DNA of 13,376 nucleotides from NCBI GenBank assembly GCA_027858795.1, contig JAQICF010000190.1, positions 1 through 13,376 of the forward strand, in the 5' to 3' direction. Each line of letters opens with the position of its first letter. Within the stretch, counting starts at the first letter, position 1. Of this stretch, positions 12,812 through 13,376 are shown piece by piece. A model generated the notes under the pieces. That model searched no databases, was not told where the DNA came from, and was given only the letters and a program-made list of their open reading frames with translations. Source of the stretch: Candidatus Delongbacteria bacterium (GTDB lineage: Bacteria; Delongbacteria; UBA4055). The position numbers and the translations under genes are program-made.

Positions 12812-13376
12812 AAAACATATTAATACTTATACTATTACTGACATCTATAACATTCTCAATGCAGATAGAAGATCTGGAGAAAGACAGAATAAATCATGCC
12901 ATAGACCAAATGTATCTAGAAAACTTTGAAGTTGCTGAATCTATTTTCTATAAGATAAGAGATCGATATCCGGATCATCCTATAGGTGATTTTATGATGG
13001 GAACATATTACAACTATCTTGCGGTATTCTATGAAACTGACAAGTTCGACTCGAAGATAACTATTTACTATAGAAATGTAGAAAAAAAATCAAGATTCCA
13101 TATTGATCAGGGAAACACTGACCCTTGGTATAAATTTTACCTTGGAGCGAGCTTAGTAAATAAAGGTTACTTACTTGGTCGAAATAAAAGTTATTTCAAA
13201 GGCTTAAGATTGACTTCCAAAGGTATTTCTTATATTGAAGATTGTTCTAAGAAAAATAATAATATCGGAGATGCTTTACTATTGCTTGGTAGCTATAATT
13301 ATTACAAAGGTTCTCTTTTAAGTTGGAGCTGGATATGGGACAATAGGACCGAAGGTATTGCAATGATGAAAAAAAG
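12808..13376 (+). CDS. Exported TPR-like protein, C-terminus beyond window
   Basis: An uncharacterised protein; 189 codons are visible and the frame is open at the right edge. Residues 1-18 (MKNILILILLLTSITFSM) are a signal peptide. The next segment, INHAIDQMYLENFEVAESIF followed by a DRYPDHPIGDFMMG stretch, has the helix-pair spacing and residue pattern of a tetratricopeptide repeat, and later helices (KFYLGASLVNKGYLLG, IGDALLLLGSYNYYKG) continue the solenoid. It is probably a periplasmic scaffold or binding protein. The ATG lies in the ATGA overlap with the channel gene, with AAAGGAC about 7 bp upstream inside that gene. Co-translation suggests a shared envelope-stress or osmotic role, but nothing in the sequence proves it. 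Confidence 0.8.
   Translation, partial: MKNILILILLLTSITFSMQIEDLEKDRINHAIDQMYLENFEVAESIFYKIRDRYPDHPIGDFMMGTYYNYLAVFYETDKFDSKITIYYRNVEKKSRFHIDQGNTDPWYKFYLGASLVNKGYLLGRNKSYFKGLRLTSKGISYIEDCSKKNNNIGDALLLLGSYNYYKGSLLSWSWIWDNRTEGIAMMKK

Overview
The window looks like a chromosome fragment from an AT-rich member of the FCB superphylum (Bacteroidota, Ignavibacteria, Marinimicrobia, Cloacimonadota and relatives), most likely Cloacimonadota- or Delongbacteria-like. The evidence is two consecutive secreted proteins ending in a 'NYPNPFN' type C-terminal sorting domain (the type IX secretion signal style), dense FG-GAP/VCBS repeats of the form GDYDNDGDLD, and intergenic regions packed with short palindromic repeats. 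The phylum is an inference; no rRNA, tRNA or other marker gene is present.

Layout. From 1 to 11339 all genes lie on the minus strand, so they are read from right to left. At 10092-11339 is a secreted beta-propeller-like protein, followed 36 bp later by a 1775-residue surface protein (4728-10055) built from three seven-bladed FG-GAP propellers and paired Fn3-like domains. Next comes a compact two-gene unit (3029-4668) encoding two paralogous DUF1670-type multi-HTH proteins, enclosed by 16-bp perfect inverted repeats. Past two hairpins is a separate transcription unit: lipocalin blc (2309-2824), a HisK/HisJ-family PHP phosphatase (1482-2312) and an Xaa-Pro aminopeptidase (1190 to the left edge, truncated there). 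On the plus strand, divergent from the propeller gene, are a YbdG-type MscS channel (11597-12811) and a translationally coupled TPR-like exported protein cut by the right edge.

The most notable object is the DUF1670 pair. The inverted repeats (GTGACATTTGTCCCCT) are each flanked on the outside by TA. The right-hand TA plus the first base of the repeat forms the TAG stop codon of the giant surface protein. Removing the element with one TA copy restores an in-frame TAA stop followed within about 10 bp by a terminator-like hairpin. This reads as an insertion into the stop codon with a 2-bp TA target duplication, by an element that encodes no recognisable transposase, only two HTH proteins. It is the best candidate here for an undescribed mobile system.

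Other structure: three 37-bp copies of a palindromic extragenic repeat (1215, 1421, 2925); a repeat-rich intergenic patch at 1252-1481; a 577-codon super-period in the giant gene, with a 78-bp in-frame duplication in its last propeller; and a repeat-like AT-rich linker in front of the sorting domain of the propeller gene. Three gene junctions use 4-bp ATGA overlaps.
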